Shown here in pieces: positions 26,104-34,867 of a stretch of 64,000 nucleotides of DNA. Under the pieces are notes generated by a model, which searched no databases, was not told the DNA's origin, and saw nothing but the letters and a program-made list of their open reading frames with translations. The position numbers were made by a program, and so were the translations under genes. The number at the start of each line of letters is the position of its first letter. Position 1 is the first letter of the stretch. Source of the DNA: Geminicoccus roseus DSM 18922 (GTDB lineage: Bacteria; Pseudomonadota; Alphaproteobacteria; Geminicoccales; Geminicoccaceae); NCBI RefSeq assembly GCF_000427665.1, contig NZ_KE386572.1, forward strand, positions 620,001-684,000. The letters run 5' to 3'.

Positions 26104-28437
26104 TCAGGGGCGATAGACACCCGGCGGCAACACTACCTGGTGATCCTGGGCGTAAGCCTGCAGTCGTCGACGCAGCGAGTGGTCGGAAACTTCCAGCAAA
26201 CTCGTAAGATAAGTGTGTAATGGCCCGATCTCGACCGATCTGAGCATCGCCTTGACTGGCGCCAGGTCCGCGGTGGTGACCGAAAGGTGCCGCACACCCA
26301 GCCCGATCAGCGCCAGCGCCTCCAGCGGCCGGCTCGCCATCTCGCCACACACCGACAGCCGCACGCCGCTCGCCCGGCAGCGCTGCACGAGATCATGCAC
26401 GAAGTTCAAGAGGCCCGGCGAGAGGACGTCATAGCGGTCGGTGAGCTGCGGGTTGCCCCGGTCGCAGGCGAACATGAACTGGAACAGGTCATTGCTGCCG
26501 AGCGAGACGAAGTCGACCCGTCGCAGGATCGCCGGAAGCTGCCAGAACAGGGCGGGCACCTCCAGCATGACCCCGACATCCAGCTTCACGGGCCGCGGCC
26601 GTCCCTCCGCATCCAGGCGAGCGAGTTCCCGATCAAGGAGCGCGCGAGCCGCATCGAACTCGGCCACCTCGGTGATCATTGGGAACATGACGCAGAGGGG
26701 ACGGCCGTCCGCGGCGCGCAGCATGGCGCGGAGCTGCTCGCGCAAGACGACCGGCCGATCCAGCATCATCCGGATCGCCCGCCAGCCCATGGCCGGGTTG
26801 TCCTCCGCAGGCGTGCGCCAGTAGGGAAGCTGCTTGTCGCTGCCGACATCGAGGGTGCGGAACAGGATGGGCAGGTCGCCCACCTTTTCCATCACGCTCC
26901 GGTAATACTCGGTCTGCGCCTCCAGGTCCGGGTAGCGAGCCCGGTTCATGAAGGTCAGCTCGGTGCGGAACAGGCCGATTCCCTCCGCCCCGCTCTCGTC
27001 CAGATGGGCCAGATCGATCAGGAAGGCGGCGTTCAGCGACAGGCCGATCCGGATACCGTCCAGGCTCACCGAGGGAAGGTTGCGCTGCGCCTCCAGGATC
27101 CGCCGCCGCTCGACCCGGATCAGGATCGAGTTGGCGAAGGACTGCTCGACGTCTTCTGACGGGCGCAGGAAGACGTGGCCATGGTCCCCGTCGACCGCGA
27201 TCAGGTCGCCCGGATCGGTCGCCGCCATGACCCCTTCAACGCGACCGAGCATCGGGATGTCCAGGGCCCGCGCCACGATGGTGACGTGCGCGGTCCGGGA
27301 GCCCTCCTCCAGCACGATCCCTTTGATCTTCGTGCGGTCGTACTCGATCAGGTCGGCGGCCGAGAGGCTGCGGGCGATCAGGATCGTTTCCGCCGGCAGA
27401 TCGGAGGGGTCGTGGTGCAGCGTCTGCCCAGTGAGCTGACGGAGCAGCCGGTTGGCCAGATCGTCCAGGTCCTGCAGCCGCTCGCGCAGATAGGGGTCCG
27501 CGACATGGCCCAGCTTGAGCCGGGTCTCCTCCTGGACCCGGCGCACCGCCGCCTCGGCGGACAGGCCCGTCTCGATCGTCTCGCGGATCCGGCGGACCCA
27601 GCCGGGATCATGCGCGAACATGCGCAGGGCCTCGAACACGTCGCGATGTTCGCCGGTACCAAGGTCCGGGCTCTCGACCAGCGCGTCCATCGAGGCGCGG
27701 AACTTGGCCACCGCCACGTCCAGCCGCGCCAGCTCCGAGGCGCTGTTCTCGGCGATCAGCTTGCTGATGACGATCTTGGGCTCGTGCAGCCAGGCCCGGC
27801 CGATCGCCACGCCTTCGACCAGCCGCACGCCGTCTAGCCGTGCCGACTCACGGCGCAGCCCAGCGATGTAGCCATAGACCTTGAGGTCGACCAGGCCGCC
27901 CGAGGCGAACATCTCGGCCAGGATCGTGCCGATGACCTCGAGCGCCTCGACTTCGTCGTCGGAATAGTTCCGGGGCGCCCGGTTCTGCACCGTGAGCACG
28001 CCCGCCACCCGCCCGGAGCGCAGCAGCGGCACGCCCAGGAAGGAGTGGTAGATTTCTTCCCCCGTCTCCGGGAAATACCGGAAGTTCGGGTGCGACTGGG
28101 CGTCGGACGTGTTGACCACCTTGCCGGTGGCCGCGATGGAGCCGACCAGCCCCTCCCCGACCCGCATGCGGACCCGGTGCACCGAGTTGGGTGCAAGGCC
28201 CTCGGTGGCGAACAGTTCCAGCAGGTCCCCGGAGCGCTGTGCGTAGACCGAGCAGACCTCGGCCACCATGTCGGTCGCGATCATCCGCACGACCCGGTCG
28301 AGCCGCTGCTGCGGCTCCAGGGGGATCGCGGCGACCTCGATCAGGCGGCGCAGGAGCCGTCGGGATGCGGCGGACTGATCGTAGCTGCGCGGCTTGTCGC
28401 CCGCGGACGGGTCGACCGCCCCGTGCCGCGGGGCCAC
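26104..28437 (-). CDS. ptsP: Phosphoenolpyruvate--protein phosphotransferase PtsP (EI-Ntr)
   Basis: A 777-residue enzyme I of the nitrogen PTS. A GAF domain (~residues 30-170) that can sense glutamine or other nitrogen signals precedes the EI core. The phosphorylated His is in EEGSRTAHVTIVAR, and the PEP-binding barrel contains FRTELTFM, ARPRPVKLDVGVMLEVP and GSNDLFQF. It phosphorylates NPr, which passes phosphate to EIIA-Ntr, a regulatory rather than sugar-transport chain. Start at ATG 28437 is usable but a later start would also preserve the GAF domain. Downstream of the nitronate monooxygenase by 5 nt. Confidence 0.95.
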   Translation of the reverse strand: MAPRHGAVDPSAGDKPRSYDQSAASRRLLRRLIEVAAIPLEPQQRLDRVVRMIATDMVAEVCSVYAQRSGDLLELFATEGLAPNSVHRVRMRVGEGLVGSIAATGKVVNTSDAQSHPNFRYFPETGEEIYHSFLGVPLLRSGRVAGVLTVQNRAPRNYSDDEVEALEVIGTILAEMFASGGLVDLKVYGYIAGLRRESARLDGVRLVEGVAIGRAWLHEPKIVISKLIAENSASELARLDVAVAKFRASMDALVESPDLGTGEHRDVFEALRMFAHDPGWVRRIRETIETGLSAEAAVRRVQEETRLKLGHVADPYLRERLQDLDDLANRLLRQLTGQTLHHDPSDLPAETILIARSLSAADLIEYDRTKIKGIVLEEGSRTAHVTIVARALDIPMLGRVEGVMAATDPGDLIAVDGDHGHVFLRPSEDVEQSFANSILIRVERRRILEAQRNLPSVSLDGIRIGLSLNAAFLIDLAHLDESGAEGIGLFRTELTFMNRARYPDLEAQTEYYRSVMEKVGDLPILFRTLDVGSDKQLPYWRTPAEDNPAMGWRAIRMMLDRPVVLREQLRAMLRAADGRPLCVMFPMITEVAEFDAARALLDRELARLDAEGRPRPVKLDVGVMLEVPALFWQLPAILRRVDFVSLGSNDLFQFMFACDRGNPQLTDRYDVLSPGLLNFVHDLVQRCRASGVRLSVCGEMASRPLEALALIGLGVRHLSVTTADLAPVKAMLRSVEIGPLHTYLTSLLEVSDHSLRRRLQAYAQDHQVVLPPGVYRP

Positions 28438-28442
28438 CGCCG

Positions 28443-29486
28443 CTACTCCGCTGCTGCGGGCACAGGGCCCGCCTGGAGGCCACGCGCCAGCGCGGCCTCG
28501 GTCTGCCCGACCAGTTCGGCCAGAATGTCGGCGACCGGCTCGACCGCCTTGACGAAGCCGACGCTCTGTCCAGCCATCACCGACCCCTGCTCGACATTGC
28601 CCTCGACCACGGCCCGACGCAGGGCGCCGGCCCAGAACCGCTCGATCAGCAGGGAGGCTTCCTCGAAGCTGGTCTCGCCCCGGCGGTGGCAGGCGATCAC
28701 CTCGACCTGGGTCTCGGCGAAGCGCTGCGTCCCCGCATTGGCCAGCCCCCGCACCGGGATGACCTTGAACTGCGGATCGATCTGCACCGAGGTCACCGCA
28801 TCCCGGGCGCTGGCACGCACGAAGGCCTGCTTGAACGCCGGGTGGGCGATCGATTCGGTGGCGGCGGCGAAGCGGGTTCCCATCTGGACCCCGGCAGCGC
28901 CCATGCGCAGGTAGCCGGCGATCATCTCGCCGTGGCCGATTCCCCCTGCCACGAACACCGGCACGTCGGTGACGAAGGGCAGGATCTCCTGGGCCAGCAC
29001 GGAGGTCGAGACTGGTCCCACATGGCCGCCCGCCTCGCTGCCCTCGATCACCAGCGCATCGGCGCCCGAACGCACCAGCTTCTTGGCAAGCGCCAGGGTC
29101 GGCGCGAAGCAGACCAGCTTGGCGCCGCCCTTCTTGATCGCCGTGATCGTGTCCTTCTGCGGCAGCCCGCCGGCCAGCACGATATGGGTGACCCTGCGGT
29201 CCAGGCAGACCTGGACCAGCTTCGCCAGGTCCGGATGCATGACGATGAGGTTGACGCCGAACGGCGCCGAGGAGAGCGCCTGGGTCGCCTGGATCTCTTC
29301 GTCCAGCCGCTCCGGCGTCATCGCCCCGCAGGCCAGCACCCCGAACGCCCCAGCCTGGCCCAGCGCGGTGACCAGGTTGCGCTCGCTGACCCAGGTCATC
29401 GCGCCGGCCATGAACGCCAGTTCGCAGCCCAGGAAGCGACGACCGCTGGCGGAGGCGGCGGCGAGCAGCGGATGGGAGGGCAGCAT
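28443..29486 (-). CDS. Nitronate monooxygenase family (NPD/2-nitropropane dioxygenase-like) FMN protein
   Basis: A 347-residue TIM-barrel flavoprotein. It has the FMN phosphate site ADALVIEGSEAGGHVGP and VPVFVAGGIGHGEMI followed by GAAGVQMGTRF, all diagnostic of the NMO/FabK-like family. The typical class I His is present in the EAGGH motif. Such enzymes oxidise alkyl nitronates or act as quinone reductases. Start ATG 29486 (MLPSHPLLAAA) lies 8 nt after the lysC stop. GTG 29492 is an alternative. The lysC-NMO-ptsP arrangement suggests co-transcription. Confidence 0.88.
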   Translation of the reverse strand: MLPSHPLLAAASASGRRFLGCELAFMAGAMTWVSERNLVTALGQAGAFGVLACGAMTPERLDEEIQATQALSSAPFGVNLIVMHPDLAKLVQVCLDRRVTHIVLAGGLPQKDTITAIKKGGAKLVCFAPTLALAKKLVRSGADALVIEGSEAGGHVGPVSTSVLAQEILPFVTDVPVFVAGGIGHGEMIAGYLRMGAAGVQMGTRFAAATESIAHPAFKQAFVRASARDAVTSVQIDPQFKVIPVRGLANAGTQRFAETQVEVIACHRRGETSFEEASLLIERFWAGALRRAVVEGNVEQGSVMAGQSVGFVKAVEPVADILAELVGQTEAALARGLQAGPVPAAAE

Positions 29487-29493
29487 CGTCACG

Positions 29494-30717
29494 TTACGTA
29501 GCGTCCAGACCATAGGCAGAATGCAGCGAGCGAATGGCAAGTTCCATGTAGTCCGCCGCGATCAGCACGCTGACCTTGATTTCCGAGGTCGAAATGGCCT
29601 GGATGTTGATGCCGCGGGCCGCGAGGGTCTGGAACATGGTGTGCGCGACGCCGGCATGGCTGCGCATGCCCACGCCCACCACCGAGATTTTCACGACATT
29701 GCCGTCGGCATCGACGCGCTCGATCCCGACCGTGCTCTTCAGCCCGTCCAGCACCGACTTGGCCCGGACCAGGTCCGTCTTGCCCACGGTGAAGGTCATC
29801 GAGGTGGTGGCCCCGTCCGAGGACACCGACTGGACGATCATGTCGACATTGATGTTGGCTTCCGAGAGGGGCCCGAAGATCGCCGCGGCGACCCCAGGCT
29901 GATCCTTGACCCCGGCGAGCGTGATCTTCGCCTCGTCCTTGCTGTGCGCAATCCCGGTGACGATGTTGCTTTCCATGATCTCGTCCTCGCCGGCCACCAG
30001 CGTGCCGGGCTTGTCTTCGAAACTGGAGAGGACCTGGACCCTCACCTGATACTGCATCGCCAGCGCGACCGACCGGGTCTGCAGGACCTTGGCGCCCAGC
30101 GAGGCCAGTTCCAGCATCTCCTCATAGGTGATCCGGTCGATCTTGCGGGCCTTGTCGCTGATCCGGGGGTCGGTCGTGTAGACTCCATCGACGTCGGTAT
30201 AGATGTCGCAGCGCTCCGCGCCGATCGCGGCCGCGATCGCCACGGCGGACGTGTCCGAGCCGCCCCGCCCCAGCGTCGCGATGCGCCCCTCGGGCGAGAC
30301 CCCCTGGAAGCCGGAGACCACCGCGACATGCCCGAGTTGCAGGGTCCTTTTCAGGCTGTCCGCCGGGATCTCGCCGATTCGGGCCTTGCCATGGCCCCCT
30401 TCGGTCACCAACGGGATCTGCCAGCCTTGGAACGAGCGGGCCGGCACGCCAAGCTTGTTGAGCGCGATCGCCACCAGGCCACTGGTGATCTGCTCGCCGG
30501 CGGCCACCACGGTATCGTACTCGGCGGGATCGAAATGCCCGTCATCCAGCTCGTCGACCCATTTCACCAGCTGATTGGTGGTGCCTGCCATGGCCGAGAC
30601 GACCACAGCGACCTGATGGCCCGCGTCGACTGCCCGTTTGACGAGGCGCGCCACGTTCCGGATGCGATCTGGATCGGCGACGGACGTGCCGCCATACTTC
30701 TGAACCAGCAGAGCCAA
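29494..30717 (-). CDS. lysC: Aspartate kinase
   Basis: A 407-residue monofunctional aspartokinase, first enzyme of the lysine/threonine/methionine pathway. The substrate motif KYGGTSVADPDRI opens the kinase domain, RGGSDTSAVAIAA binds ATP, and two C-terminal ACT domains (from about VRVQVLSSF) give feedback control. Start chosen at TTG 30717 (M/ALLVQKYGG), the homologous position. The long open frame upstream to 31047 overlaps ubiG and is not coding. The 205-nt gap to the divergent ubiG should hold both promoters. Confidence 0.96.
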   Translation of the reverse strand: MALLVQKYGGTSVADPDRIRNVARLVKRAVDAGHQVAVVVSAMAGTTNQLVKWVDELDDGHFDPAEYDTVVAAGEQITSGLVAIALNKLGVPARSFQGWQIPLVTEGGHGKARIGEIPADSLKRTLQLGHVAVVSGFQGVSPEGRIATLGRGGSDTSAVAIAAAIGAERCDIYTDVDGVYTTDPRISDKARKIDRITYEEMLELASLGAKVLQTRSVALAMQYQVRVQVLSSFEDKPGTLVAGEDEIMESNIVTGIAHSKDEAKITLAGVKDQPGVAAAIFGPLSEANINVDMIVQSVSSDGATTSMTFTVGKTDLVRAKSVLDGLKSTVGIERVDADGNVVKISVVGVGMRSHAGVAHTMFQTLAARGINIQAISTSEIKVSVLIAADYMELAIRSLHSAYGLDAT

Positions 30718-30922
30718 GGATCGACGCTCTCGAGTGGGGTGGGAGCGGCCGACGTCGCATGCGAGCCACGTCATCCCACGATTTGATGGACGCGGTTCTC
30801 TTACTGATGCGGCCGGCCTACCACAAGCCCACCCGCCGTCGCTCCACTGGTCGGGAGAACCCGGAACAAACAACTGGTAGAAGCCGGAAGCGGCGGATCT
30901 GCTCTTGAAGGAAAGCCAAGAC

Positions 30923-31699
30923 GTGAAGCGCAGGGCAGGACACGAGAACAAGGGCGACACGGAGCGGACCCAACCCGGGATCGACCGGCTCGAGGTCCGC
31001 AAGTTCGCGGCGCTGGCGGACGAGTGGTGGGATACCTCCGGCCCCATGGCGCCCCTTCATGCGATCAATCCCTGGCGGATCGGCGCCATCCGCGCTGCGG
31101 CCTGCCGGCATTTCGGCGTGGATCCGGAGGCGCGGGCGCCGCTGGAAGGCCGCAGCCTGCTTGATGTCGGCTGCGGCGCCGGGCTCCTCTGCGAGCCGAT
31201 GGCGCGTCTCGGCGCCAGCGTGACCGGCATCGATCCGGCCAGGGAGGTGATCGAGGTCGCCAGGTTGCATGCGGCGGGGCAGGAACTGCCGATCACCTAC
31301 CGGGCGGGCACGGTCGAGGAGGTGGTCCGGTCCGGGCAGCGTTTCGACCTGGTCACTGCCCTGGAGGTCGTGGAGCATAGCGAGGACCAGGCGGAGTTCG
31401 TCCGTGCCGCGGCCGCCTGCGTCGCGGACGGCGGCCTCCTGGTCCTGTCGACCCTGGCTCGGACCAACCGGGCCTGGCTGGAAGCGATTGTGGCCGCAGA
31501 ATATCTGCTGCGCTGGCTTCCAGCCGGGACGCACGACTGGAGGCGCTTCGTCAAAGCGTCGGAACTGGCCCGGATGGTGCGGGCAGCGGGGCTGACCGTG
31601 CAGGAGGTGCGATCGGTTCGCTATGAAGCAGGCACCGGCCGCTTCGTCGATGCGCCCCGACCGGACGTCAACTACCTGATGGTGGCGGCACGCTGCTGA
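30923..31699 (+). CDS. ubiG: Ubiquinone biosynthesis O-methyltransferase UbiG
   Basis: A 258-residue SAM methyltransferase that does both O-methylations of the ubiquinone ring. The signature FAALADEWWDTSGPMAPLHAIN, the SAM motif LLDVGCGAGLLCEPMARLGA and the EVVEH motif are present. GTG 30923 is taken as start because GAAGGAAAG lies 7-8 nt upstream. TTG 30905 is the alternative. It has a basic N-terminal tail, consistent with membrane association. Divergent from lysC, the classic alphaproteobacterial pairing. Confidence 0.96.
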   Translation: MKRRAGHENKGDTERTQPGIDRLEVRKFAALADEWWDTSGPMAPLHAINPWRIGAIRAAACRHFGVDPEARAPLEGRSLLDVGCGAGLLCEPMARLGASVTGIDPAREVIEVARLHAAGQELPITYRAGTVEEVVRSGQRFDLVTALEVVEHSEDQAEFVRAAAACVADGGLLVLSTLARTNRAWLEAIVAAEYLLRWLPAGTHDWRRFVKASELARMVRAAGLTVQEVRSVRYEAGTGRFVDAPRPDVNYLMVAARC

Positions 31700-31883
31700 C
31701 AGTCAGCCAACACAGGGCTGCCACGACATTTCCAGGAAATTGCACACTAGCACCAGAAAAAATCTGAAACTCTGAATAAGACCCGCCCGTAAATCTTATT
31801 TTCGTCTTGCCAAGTATCAGGCAGCGGCAGAATGAGTGGGAAAACAGCGCACCCCGGCGCTGGTGCAGGGTGGAGGATGTCGC

Positions 31884-32333
31884 ATGTCGGGTGGATCGGT
31901 ATGGGGGCGGCGGCTGCTGGTCGCGCTTGCGGTGGTCGTCGGTGCAGGCCAGGCCGGCTCGGCGCTGGCAGCCTGCGCGCAAGCGGATGTCGCCGGGACG
32001 TGGCAGGCCTACAGCCTCATCTCCCCACTGGCTTCCTCACCCCTGGCGCCTGCCAAATCGCTGCCCTACTGGTACCGTTGCACGTTCTCCATCAAGCCCA
32101 ACGGCCAGATCAACAACCAGAACTCGATTTGTACCGACCAGGCTGGCGCCAACACGCGCGCGTCCGGCACGATCGGCATGATCGGCACGGGCTGCATCCT
32201 TCACGGATACTACCAGGTCGGCAACGTGCGCATCGCGGTCAGCCGCGGGGCCATGAACCGCGCGAAGGATCATATCGACGGGGTAGGATCCGCGCCTACG
32301 GGGATCGTCATCTTCAATGCGACCAAGCTCTGA
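31884..32333 (+). CDS. Secreted four-cysteine protein of unknown function, paralogue 1
   Basis: A 149-residue protein with a clear Sec signal peptide (basic RR, hydrophobic LLVALAVVVGAG, cleavage after SALA). The mature part has a GxW motif close to its start (ADVAGTWQAY), four Cys (CAQ, RCT, SIC, TGC), the block SIKPNG, the block MNRAKDHIDGVG and the tail FNATKL. Length and the GTW motif hint at a small lipocalin-like beta-barrel stabilised by two disulfides, but this is inference. Its downstream paralogue shares all these landmarks. Start ATG 31884 follows a GGAGG-type site. An earlier ATG at 31836 would spoil the signal peptide. Confidence 0.75.
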   Translation: MSGGSVWGRRLLVALAVVVGAGQAGSALAACAQADVAGTWQAYSLISPLASSPLAPAKSLPYWYRCTFSIKPNGQINNQNSICTDQAGANTRASGTIGMIGTGCILHGYYQVGNVRIAVSRGAMNRAKDHIDGVGSAPTGIVIFNATKL

Positions 32334-32427
32334 TCCGTCGGCTCCGGGTCATGCCATCGCAGGCACCTGACCGGGCCTCTCAGAACGCAGCCACGCATGA
32401 AGTGACCGCACACGCGGAGAATAGTCT

Positions 32428-32931
32428 ATGTTGCATGTGAACCGCTCCATCCGGCGCCTGGCCGCGATTGGCCTGTCCCTCGGCAGTCTGGCACCAGCCG
32501 CTCCGGCCATGGCCGCTTGCAGCCAGAGCGATCTCGTCGGCACCTGGCAGGTCTTCTTCTCCAGCCACTACGGATACTATTCTTCGAGTTCCACGGGTTC
32601 TTCGGGGATGGATTTCACCTTCAACTCCTCCAGCAACGAGGGGTTGCTTTCCTGGAACTGCACCATCCAGATCAAGCCCAACGGAGCGTTCACGGCAGAC
32701 CGCTCCACCTGCCAGGGCGGCCTCCCCATCAAGGTCTTCGGTCTTGTCCGACCGACCAGCGGGCCGAGTTGTACCTATCAGGGCTATCTACAGACCGCTG
32801 GCACCGTTAGCGCTCGCATGGACTTGACCCATGGCACGCTCAGCCGGTCCAAGGACCACATCAACGGGGTCGGCGCCTTCAACCTCGGCCTCATCAAAGG
32901 CGCCGTGATGTACAGCGCGGTCAAACTCTGA
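32428..32931 (+). CDS. Secreted four-cysteine protein of unknown function, paralogue 2
   Basis: A 167-residue tandem paralogue of the gene 94 nt upstream. The signal peptide ends in PAMA, then ACSQSDLVGTWQVF matches ACAQADVAGTWQAY. The four Cys, IKPNG, RSKDHINGVG and the final VKL are in the same order. It has an extra Ser/Tyr-rich insertion (YGYYSSSSTGSSGMDF...) of about 25 residues between the first motif and the second Cys. I do not recognise a named family. The function is unknown. The pair is probably co-transcribed and exported to the periplasm or outside. Confidence 0.75.
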   Translation: MLHVNRSIRRLAAIGLSLGSLAPAAPAMAACSQSDLVGTWQVFFSSHYGYYSSSSTGSSGMDFTFNSSSNEGLLSWNCTIQIKPNGAFTADRSTCQGGLPIKVFGLVRPTSGPSCTYQGYLQTAGTVSARMDLTHGTLSRSKDHINGVGAFNLGLIKGAVMYSAVKL

Positions 32932-32989
32932 CCCGCATCCTGGCGCCCGTGCCGCGGGAGTTGTGATGGCCCACGAACAAGGACCGGCT

Positions 32990-33012
32990 TCGGCATTGCT
33001 GCCGCCGGTCCT
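32990..33012. terminator. Hairpin between the secreted-protein pair and DUF1178 gene
   Basis: AGGACCGGC (32990-32998) and GCCGGTCCT (33004-33012) form a 9-bp stem between convergent genes. There is no T-run on either side, so it may be a weak or Rho-assisted terminator. Confidence 0.35.
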
Positions 33013-33068
33013 GACTTGGTCGCTCGCCCGGCGAAGACATCGAGGTCCTTCCGGGCACCGCTTTCGGG

Positions 33069-33494
33069 CTACGCATCCGCCTTGGGCAGCGGCGGCAGGA
33101 AGCCGAAGCTCACGCCTTCGTCGTGCAGTTCCTTGGCTTCCTGAAGCGTAGTCTGCCCGAAGATATCGCGCTGCTCCTTGTCGCCATAGTGGATCGCGCG
33201 GGCCTCCTCGGCAAATCGTTCGCCGACATTCTCGAAGTTCTTCTCGACATGCTCATGGGCGGCCCGAAGCTGCTTCATGACCGCCGCCATCCGCGCGTTC
33301 TTCTCGGCCTGGGCTGCCGCGGCATTCTCCGATGTGCGCACAGCCGGCGCCATGATCGACTTGGTGACCCGGCCATCGCCGCAGACAGGGCAGGAAAGCA
33401 CACCCTTGCCAGCCTGCTCCTCGAACGCGGCGTTATCGCGAAACCATCCCTCGAACTCGTGCTCGGCCTCGCAGCGCAAGGTGAACTTGATCAC
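33069..33494 (-). CDS. DUF1178 family protein
   Basis: A 141-residue protein that begins MIKFTLRCEAEHEFEGWF, with a zinc-ribbon-like Cys pair (CPVCGDG, with CE upstream), then SIMAPAV and an Ala/Glu-rich helical part, and ends in the DEGVSFGFLPPLP pattern. This is the DUF1178 family found across alpha- and betaproteobacteria, no known function. It lies 33 nt downstream of grxC on the same strand, a frequent neighbour. Confidence 0.9.
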   Translation of the reverse strand: MIKFTLRCEAEHEFEGWFRDNAAFEEQAGKGVLSCPVCGDGRVTKSIMAPAVRTSENAAAAQAEKNARMAAVMKQLRAAHEHVEKNFENVGERFAEEARAIHYGDKEQRDIFGQTTLQEAKELHDEGVSFGFLPPLPKADA

Positions 33495-33527
33495 GTCCCG
33501 GCTCCTGGCAGCATCACGGACCGGCGC

Positions 33528-33812
33528 CTAGGCACGACCGGCGGGTTCGTCCGCACCGGGCTGCAGCAGGCCGTCCAGCCTGCCGGCCGCGTCCAGGGCA
33601 TGCAGGTCGTCGCTGCCGCCGATGCCGCGGCCGTCGATGAAGATCTGCGGCACGGTGGTCCGGCCATCCGCGCGGCCGAGCATCTCGGTCCGCCGGCCGG
33701 GATCGGTCCACAGGTCGATCTCCTCATAGGCCACGCCCTTGCGGTCCAGCAGCCGCTTGGCGCGGATGCAGTAGGGGCAAATGGGCGTGGTGTAGATCTC
33801 GACCTTGGGCAT
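33528..33812 (-). CDS. grxC: Glutaredoxin 3
   Basis: A 94-residue dithiol glutaredoxin with active site CPYC (in TTPICPYCIRAK), the cis-Pro TVPQIF and the glutathione-binding GGSDDLHAL. It reduces protein disulfides with glutathione in the cytosol. Start ATG 33812 (MPKVEIYTT) matches family members. Gene order comF-grxC-DUF1178 is common in alphaproteobacteria. Confidence 0.97.
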   Translation of the reverse strand: MPKVEIYTTPICPYCIRAKRLLDRKGVAYEEIDLWTDPGRRTEMLGRADGRTTVPQIFIDGRGIGGSDDLHALDAAGRLDGLLQPGADEPAGRA

Positions 33813-33875
33813 CGCTGAACCAGTACTCCGAAGATCACGTTGCCGGATCGAGGGAAGCACCCGGCCCGACAGCGG

Positions 33876-34649
33876 CTAGTCTATGGACGATATGGTCATC
33901 GGATCGCCTCGCACCACCCTTGCCAGGACCAGGACATCCACGTTTGTGGCTCCGGCACGACGCAGAGCCTCGGCACAGGCGGACAGGGTGCTCCCGGTGG
34001 TAAGGACGTCGTCCACCAGGACCAACTTCCGTCCCTGCACGAGGCTCCGCCGCCGCTCCGGGACATCGAACACGCCGCGTCCCATGTTGCGCGCCCGCTC
34101 CACTCCGCCCAGGCCCTGCTGGCTGGGCGTCGCCCGTACCCGGACCAGTACTTGGTCCAGCACCGGCAGCCCGATCGTCCTGCCGACCATGCGCGCGAGA
34201 AGGCATGACTGGTTGAAGCCTCGGTGCAGCATCCTCCACCGGTGCAGAGGCACCGGCACGAGGCCGTCGGCGGACCGGTAATCGGCTGCGGCCCGGGTCA
34301 TCCAGGCGCCGAACGCCTGGACCGCCTGCAGCTTTGCCCGATGCTTCATCGCCAGGATCATCGGGGCGGACGCAGAATCGTAGCGCAGGGCGGCCCGGGC
34401 ACGGTCGTAGGCCGGCGGGCTGATGACACAGGCCGGGCACACCACTATACCCGGCGGAGCCTGCAGGATGGGGACAGCGCAGCGCTCGCAGGCAGGCTCC
34501 GCGATGAACCGCAGCTTCGCCCAGCAGGCCGGACACAAAGTGCCTTGTTCCCCGACCGTCTCGCCGCAGGACGGGCAGCGGGGCGGCAGGATGGCATCCA
34601 GGAGCGAGCGGCCAAGCAAGCTGACGATGCCAAGTTTCAGGAGGGTCAT
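33876..34649 (-). CDS. comF: ComF family protein (phosphoribosyltransferase-like)
   Basis: A 257-residue protein with an N-terminal zinc finger (CPSCGE, CPAC and CERC) and a C-terminal type I phosphoribosyltransferase domain ending in the PRPP loop LVLVDDVLTTGSTL. VPVPLHRWRMLHRGFNQSCLLA is the ComF signature. In transformable bacteria ComF helps internalise or process DNA. Elsewhere its role is unclear. Start taken at ATG 34649 (MTLLKLGIVSLLGRSLLD). Upstream codons lack homology. Confidence 0.9.
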   Translation of the reverse strand: MTLLKLGIVSLLGRSLLDAILPPRCPSCGETVGEQGTLCPACWAKLRFIAEPACERCAVPILQAPPGIVVCPACVISPPAYDRARAALRYDSASAPMILAMKHRAKLQAVQAFGAWMTRAAADYRSADGLVPVPLHRWRMLHRGFNQSCLLARMVGRTIGLPVLDQVLVRVRATPSQQGLGGVERARNMGRGVFDVPERRRSLVQGRKLVLVDDVLTTGSTLSACAEALRRAGATNVDVLVLARVVRGDPMTISSID

Positions 34650-34867
34650 CGGGCACCGCCCATTTCCGGCAGAGAAATCAATCAGGGGTTGCAATCGCGC
34701 TAGCAGGATCACCCCTGGGAGACAATACTTGCCGCGGGTGGCGAGCCCGGTCCTCAGCCGTCGGGCGGCGATGGATGCAGGCTTGAACCACAATAGGTTC
34801 AGGCGTGTCATGACATCGCAGTCCGGCGAAGCTATAGGGGCCAGACTTTACGGCATGAGGAAGCACC

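Noticed and set aside
30718-30922. Possible lysine riboswitch before lysC
   Set aside because: The 205-nt gap shows no lysine-riboswitch-like core, and such switches are not usual in this group.
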